The notes beneath the pieces were generated by a model. It had not been told where the DNA came from and ran no database searches. It worked only from the letters and a program-made list of their open reading frames with translations. The translations under genes were made by a program, and so were the position numbers. From NCBI RefSeq assembly GCF_009650215.1, contig NZ_CP045851.1:3375001-3439000 (forward strand): 64,000 nt of DNA, read 5' to 3'. Origin of the DNA: Actinomarinicola tropica. Its GTDB lineage: Bacteria; Actinomycetota; Acidimicrobiia; Acidimicrobiales; SKKL01. The first letter of the stretch is position 1. Each line of letters opens with the position of its first letter. Below are positions 61,040 to 64,000 of this stretch, piece after piece.

Positions 61040-61066
61040 AGGATAGGCGACCGCCCCCACTACCCT
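61040..61066. promoter_or_regulatory. back-to-back -10 hexamers of crgA and trpG/pabA
   Basis: Minus strand TATCCT (61045-61040) ends 7 nt before the crgA ATG; plus strand TACCCT (61061-61066) ends 7 nt before the trpG GTG at 61074. Only 41 bp separate the two start codons, so both transcripts are predicted to be leaderless with overlapping -35 regions. Confidence 0.5.
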
Positions 61067-61073
61067 GCCGACC

Positions 61074-61661
61074 GTGAGCGCCAGGGTCCTCGTCATCGAC
61101 AACTACGACAGCTTCGTCTACAACATCGTCCAGTACCTGGGCGAGCTCGGGGCCGAGCCGATCGTGCACCGAGACGACGCCCTCACCCTCGACCAGATCG
61201 AGGAGATCGACCCCGATGCCGTGCTCATCAGCCCCGGTCCCGGTCGGCCCGAGGACGCCGGACTGAGCAACGAGGTCATCACCACCTTCGCCGGGCGGGT
61301 CCCGATCCTCGGCGTGTGCCTCGGTCACCAGTGCATCGGACAGGTCTACGGCGGCGAGGTCGTCCGGGCCCCGCAGGTGATGCACGGCAAGACGTCGCTC
61401 GTGCGCCACGAGGGCGCCGGCGTGTTCGCCGGGCTCCCCCAGCCGCTCGAGGCCACCCGCTACCACTCGCTCATCGTCGACCGCGACTCGGTGCCCGACG
61501 TGCTCGAGATCACCGCCGAGACCGACGACGGCATCGTCATGGGCCTGCGCCACCGCCAGCTCGACGTCGAGGGCGTGCAGTTCCACCCCGAGTCGATCCT
61601 CACGTCGGCGGGCCACGACCTCCTGGCGAACTTCCTCGGCCGGGCCCGCGTCCGCGCCTAG
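61074..61661 (+). CDS. glutamine amidotransferase subunit of anthranilate/aminodeoxychorismate synthase
   Basis: 195 residues. Class I glutaminase triad: nucleophile Cys in [10 protein letters not shown], His and Glu in [12 protein letters not shown]-terminal [20 protein letters not shown] is the TrpG/PabA start. It supplies ammonia for anthranilate or 4-amino-4-deoxychorismate synthesis; the two roles cannot be distinguished, and no trpE/pabB is in the window. Its position next to crgA and pknB is conserved in actinobacteria. Confidence 0.95.
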   Translation: MSARVLVIDNYDSFVYNIVQYLGELGAEPIVHRDDALTLDQIEEIDPDAVLISPGPGRPEDAGLSNEVITTFAGRVPILGVCLGHQCIGQVYGGEVVRAPQVMHGKTSLVRHEGAGVFAGLPQPLEATRYHSLIVDRDSVPDVLEITAETDDGIVMGLRHRQLDVEGVQFHPESILTSAGHDLLANFLGRARVRA

Positions 61662-61665
61662 CCAG

Positions 61666-63660
61666 CTAGTCCCCGCCGCCTCCACCACCGCCGCCACCGC
61701 CGCCGCCCTCGGTGGTGGTGGTCGTCGCGCCCGGGCCCTGCGACACCACGATGCCGACGTTGGACCCGACCGGCACCACGGTGCCGGGGGCGACGCTCTG
61801 GCTGATGACCGAGCCCGACGGCACGGTCGGGCTGTTGGCGAACGTGACCTGCGGGTTGAGCCCGCGGCTGGTCAGCTGGGCTTCGGCGGTGGCCTGGGTC
61901 TGGTTGACGACGCTCGGGACCTCGACCTCCTGCACCGGCGGGGGCCCGTCGGACACGATGATCGTGACGACGTCGCCCCGTGGGGTCTCGGTGCCGACGC
62001 CCGGCTCGGTGCGGATGACGGCGCCCTCGGGCACCGACTCGCTGTTCTCGCTCCGCTCGGCGACCTCGAAGCCGGTCTCGCCGAGGATCCGGCGGGCCTC
62101 GGCGGCAGGCTGGCCCTCGACGTCGGGCACGGGGATGCGCTCCGGGCCCATCGAGACGACGAGGCGGAACTCGTCACCGGCGCGCACGTTCGTGCCGGCC
62201 GGCGGGGTCTGCTCAAGCACCTCGCCCTCGGGCGCCTCGTCGTCGTTGCGCCGCTCGATGCCGTTCTCGGCGAGGACCAGCCCCTTCGACTCGAGCAGCT
62301 GGACGGCCTGCGCCTCGCGGGAGCCGACCACGTCGTCCATCGGGAAGGCCTCGGCACCGTCGCTGACGGTGATCGTCACCGTCGAGCCCTCCTCGGCGCG
62401 CTCGCCGGACTCGGGGTCCTGGGCGAAGACGATCCCCTGGTCGACCTCGACGTTGGCGACCCGCTCGACCTCGACCTCGAAGCCCTCGGCCTCGAGCAGG
62501 TCGATGGCGTCCTGCTGGGGGAGCTCGAGCACGCTCGGCACCTCGACCAGGTCGCCGCTGCCGCCGTCGTCGCCGCCGATGCCGAGGGCGTCGGCGAAGA
62601 TCAGCAGGAGCGCGACGAGCACGGCGACGAGCACGACGAGGCCGGCGATGAACCACCCGGTGCGGCTCGCGGGCTCCTCGTAGTAGTCGTCCTCGTCGTC
62701 GTAGGCGGTCGTCGTGGCGGTGCGGGTGACCGGGACGGCGGTGGTGGCGGCCGGCTGCGCGGTGGTGGCCGCAGCTGCGGCCCCGGCACCGGCGACGGCG
62801 CCGCCCGCCGCGAGCACCGGCTGTCCCTCCCGGAAGCGCCGCAGGTCGGCGCGCAGGTCCTCGGCGGAGGGGTAGCGGTTGGCCGGGTCCTTCTCGAGCA
62901 GGCGCATGGTGATCGCCTCGATCGAGTCCGGCACCCGCGGGTTGACCTGGCTCGGCGGCGTGGCCAGCTCCTGGACGTGCTTGTAGGCGATGCCGACCGC
63001 GCTGTCGCCGCTGAACGGCGGCCGGCTCGCGAGCATCTCGTACAGCACGACGCCGAGGGAGTAGAGGTCGGACCGGGGATCGACGGCCCGGCCCTGGGCC
63101 TGCTCGGGCGAGAAGTAGGTGGCGGTGCCCATCACCGAGCCGGTCTGGGTGAGGTTGGCGTCGGTGTTGCCGCCGCCGAAGGCCCGGGCGATGCCGAAGT
63201 CGGTGACCTTCACCTGGCCCGACGGGGCGATGAGGATGTTGCCGGGCTTGATGTCGCGGTGCACCACGCCGTTGCGGTGGGCGAAGCTCAGCGCGGCCGC
63301 GACGTCGGTGGTGATGTCGGCGGCACGGTCGGGGTGGAGCATCCCCTCGGTGCGGAGGATCTCGGCGAGGCTGCGGCCCTCCACGTACTCCATCACGATG
63401 AAGTAGGTGCCGCCCTCCTCGCCCCAGTCGTAGACGCTGACGATGTTCGGGTGGTTGAGGTTGGCCGCCGACTGGGCCTCGCGGCGGAAGCGCTCGACGA
63501 AGGCCGGGTCGCTCGCGAACTGCGGGAAGAGCACCTTGACCGCCACCGGGCGGTCGAGCAGCTGGTCCCGGGCGAGGAAGACGTCGGCCATGCCGCCCCG
63601 TGCGATCTGGCGGTGGAGCTCGTAGCGGCCGTTGTAGACCGTCGGTTCCTGATCGGACAT
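61666..63660 (-). CDS. pknB: PknB-type Ser/Thr kinase with four PASTA repeats
   Basis: 664 residues. Kinase domain 1-275: RGGMADVFLA, Lys42 in VAVKVLF, Asp136 in VVHRDIKPGN, DFG at 154-156, GTATYFSPEQAQG. Ala/Thr-rich juxtamembrane linker, transmembrane helix ~336-357, then four PASTA repeats (beginning VEVPSVLELP, AFPMDDVVG, IPVPDVEGQ, VEVPSVVNQ) that bind muropeptides. It ends with a run of at least 12 glycines, an oddity. Regulates cell-wall growth. The pbp gene upstream fits the pknB-pbpA-rodA order. Confidence 0.96.
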   Translation of the reverse strand: MSDQEPTVYNGRYELHRQIARGGMADVFLARDQLLDRPVAVKVLFPQFASDPAFVERFRREAQSAANLNHPNIVSVYDWGEEGGTYFIVMEYVEGRSLAEILRTEGMLHPDRAADITTDVAAALSFAHRNGVVHRDIKPGNILIAPSGQVKVTDFGIARAFGGGNTDANLTQTGSVMGTATYFSPEQAQGRAVDPRSDLYSLGVVLYEMLASRPPFSGDSAVGIAYKHVQELATPPSQVNPRVPDSIEAITMRLLEKDPANRYPSAEDLRADLRRFREGQPVLAAGGAVAGAGAAAAATTAQPAATTAVPVTRTATTTAYDDEDDYYEEPASRTGWFIAGLVVLVAVLVALLLIFADALGIGGDDGGSGDLVEVPSVLELPQQDAIDLLEAEGFEVEVERVANVEVDQGIVFAQDPESGERAEEGSTVTITVSDGAEAFPMDDVVGSREAQAVQLLESKGLVLAENGIERRNDDEAPEGEVLEQTPPAGTNVRAGDEFRLVVSMGPERIPVPDVEGQPAAEARRILGETGFEVAERSENSESVPEGAVIRTEPGVGTETPRGDVVTIIVSDGPPPVQEVEVPSVVNQTQATAEAQLTSRGLNPQVTFANSPTVPSGSVISQSVAPGTVVPVGSNVGIVVSQGPGATTTTTEGGGGGGGGGGGGD

Positions 63661-63720
63661 GCGGGAGCGGTTCCTTCGTCTGCGGGTCGTACGGGGTGGG
63701 GTACGAGGGTCAAGTATGGG

Positions 63721-64000
63721 TCAGCGTCGGCGTCCGGCAGTCGACGCCTGGGGCGCGGCGCCGGCGTCGTCCCCGGTCCCGTCGGCCGGTACCTCGCCGT
63801 CGGGAGCGTTCGGGTCCACGGCCTCGGGGACCGGGGCGGGCTGGAGGGCCCGTTCGAGCACGGCGCGTGCGATCGGGGCGGCCACCCGGCCACCGCCGGT
63901 CTCGGTGGCGCCGGGCTGGGCGAGGACGACGACGGCCACGGCGACCTGGGGCGTCTCCCCCGGCGGGCCGGCGAAGGCCACCATCCAGGCGTGGGACTGG
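63721..64000 (-). CDS. penicillin-binding protein, C-terminal end only
   Basis: The frame is open to the window edge; about 92 residues are visible. SHAWMVAFAG and VAVAVVVLAQPGATETGGGRVAAPIARAVLERAL match the last strand and helix of PBP transpeptidase domains (just after the KTG box). A Pro/Asp-rich tail of ~45 residues follows. Position directly upstream of pknB supports PbpA (elongation/division transpeptidase), but most of the gene lies outside. Confidence 0.82.
   Translation of the reverse strand, partial: QSHAWMVAFAGPPGETPQVAVAVVVLAQPGATETGGGRVAAPIARAVLERALQPAPVPEAVDPNAPDGEVPADGTGDDAGAAPQASTAGRRR

Noticed and set aside
1-64000. CRISPR arrays, rRNA genes, insertion sequences, prophage genes
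   Set aside because: No spaced short-repeat arrays, no rRNA-like sequence, no transposase or phage structural motifs were seen; the only tandem repeat is the 37-bp pair at 38.6 kb.

Overview
The window is about 72% G+C by eye, uses GTG starts freely, and carries actinobacterial marker genes: crgA next to trpG/pabA, pknB and a penicillin-binding protein; a CitA-type citrate synthase; an Rv2466c-type thioredoxin-fold protein; a DUF222/HNH (13E12-type) protein. It is therefore chromosomal DNA of an actinomycete-lineage bacterium. The ethylmalonyl-CoA gene ccr plus the overall mix would fit Acidimicrobiia (Iamia-like), but that placement is an inference. No rRNA, CRISPR array, prophage or intact insertion sequence was seen. 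Most genes are housekeeping or metabolic and sit in short, often overlapping operons.

Layout. 1-4.9 kb: M48 protease (cut by the window edge), a GT-C-like membrane protein, a CHASE3-HAMP-GAF-GGDEF cyclase. 4.9-9.1 kb: acyl-CoA metabolism, with ccr, methylmalonyl-CoA epimerase and a CMD-family protein on the minus strand, divergent from a DivIVA-like protein and a thiolase. 9.2-14.2 kb: a ZU5-like lipoprotein, then dnaX-ybaB-recR. 14.5-16.7 kb: tRNA-Ser(GGA), tadA, tRNA-Ser(CGA), DUF222-HNH protein. 16.8-25.2 kb: serine hydrolase, GGDEF-EAL protein, xseAB, polyprenyl synthase, an MFS pump divergent from an ArsR-type regulator. 25.3-31.6 kb: two alpha/beta hydrolases, Fur with YibE/F, SLH protein, prfC. 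31.6-38.6 kb: SpoIIE-type phosphatase, nitroreductase, Rv2466c-like protein, YcaQ glycosylase, and two divergent citrate synthases, one with an N-terminal DNA-binding domain. 38.7-47.1 kb: S9 peptidase with GNAT, the coupled set acs-E2 fragment-ACP-Zn dehydrogenase, a truncated PEP synthase, mgtC, uspA. 47.2-49.7 kb: tRNA-Ala and a MerR regulon. 49.7-58.8 kb: protein kinase with RDD protein, a 1206-residue GGDEF-EAL protein, pyruvoyl arginine decarboxylase with GNAT, acyl-CoA ligase. 58.9-64 kb: thiolase and the crgA/trpG/pknB/pbp cluster.

The most interesting points are these. (1) A small MerR regulon at 47.3-49.7 kb has two MerR-type 19-bp-spacer promoters of identical geometry, which drive a flavin reductase and an erythromycin-esterase-like pseudoenzyme. 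(2) An HTH-citrate synthase fusion lies divergent from a second citrate synthase, with a palindrome between them. (3) A translationally coupled acyl-activation/ACP/dehydrogenase operon contains only the C-terminal piece of an E2 acyltransferase and faces a PEP synthase that is also reduced to its C-terminus. (4) A tandem nested palindromic element sits at 38.6 kb. (5) A recurrent TANNNT hexamer lies 6-7 bases before the start codon of at least eight genes, which points to widespread leaderless transcription. All functional assignments rest on motifs read by eye.
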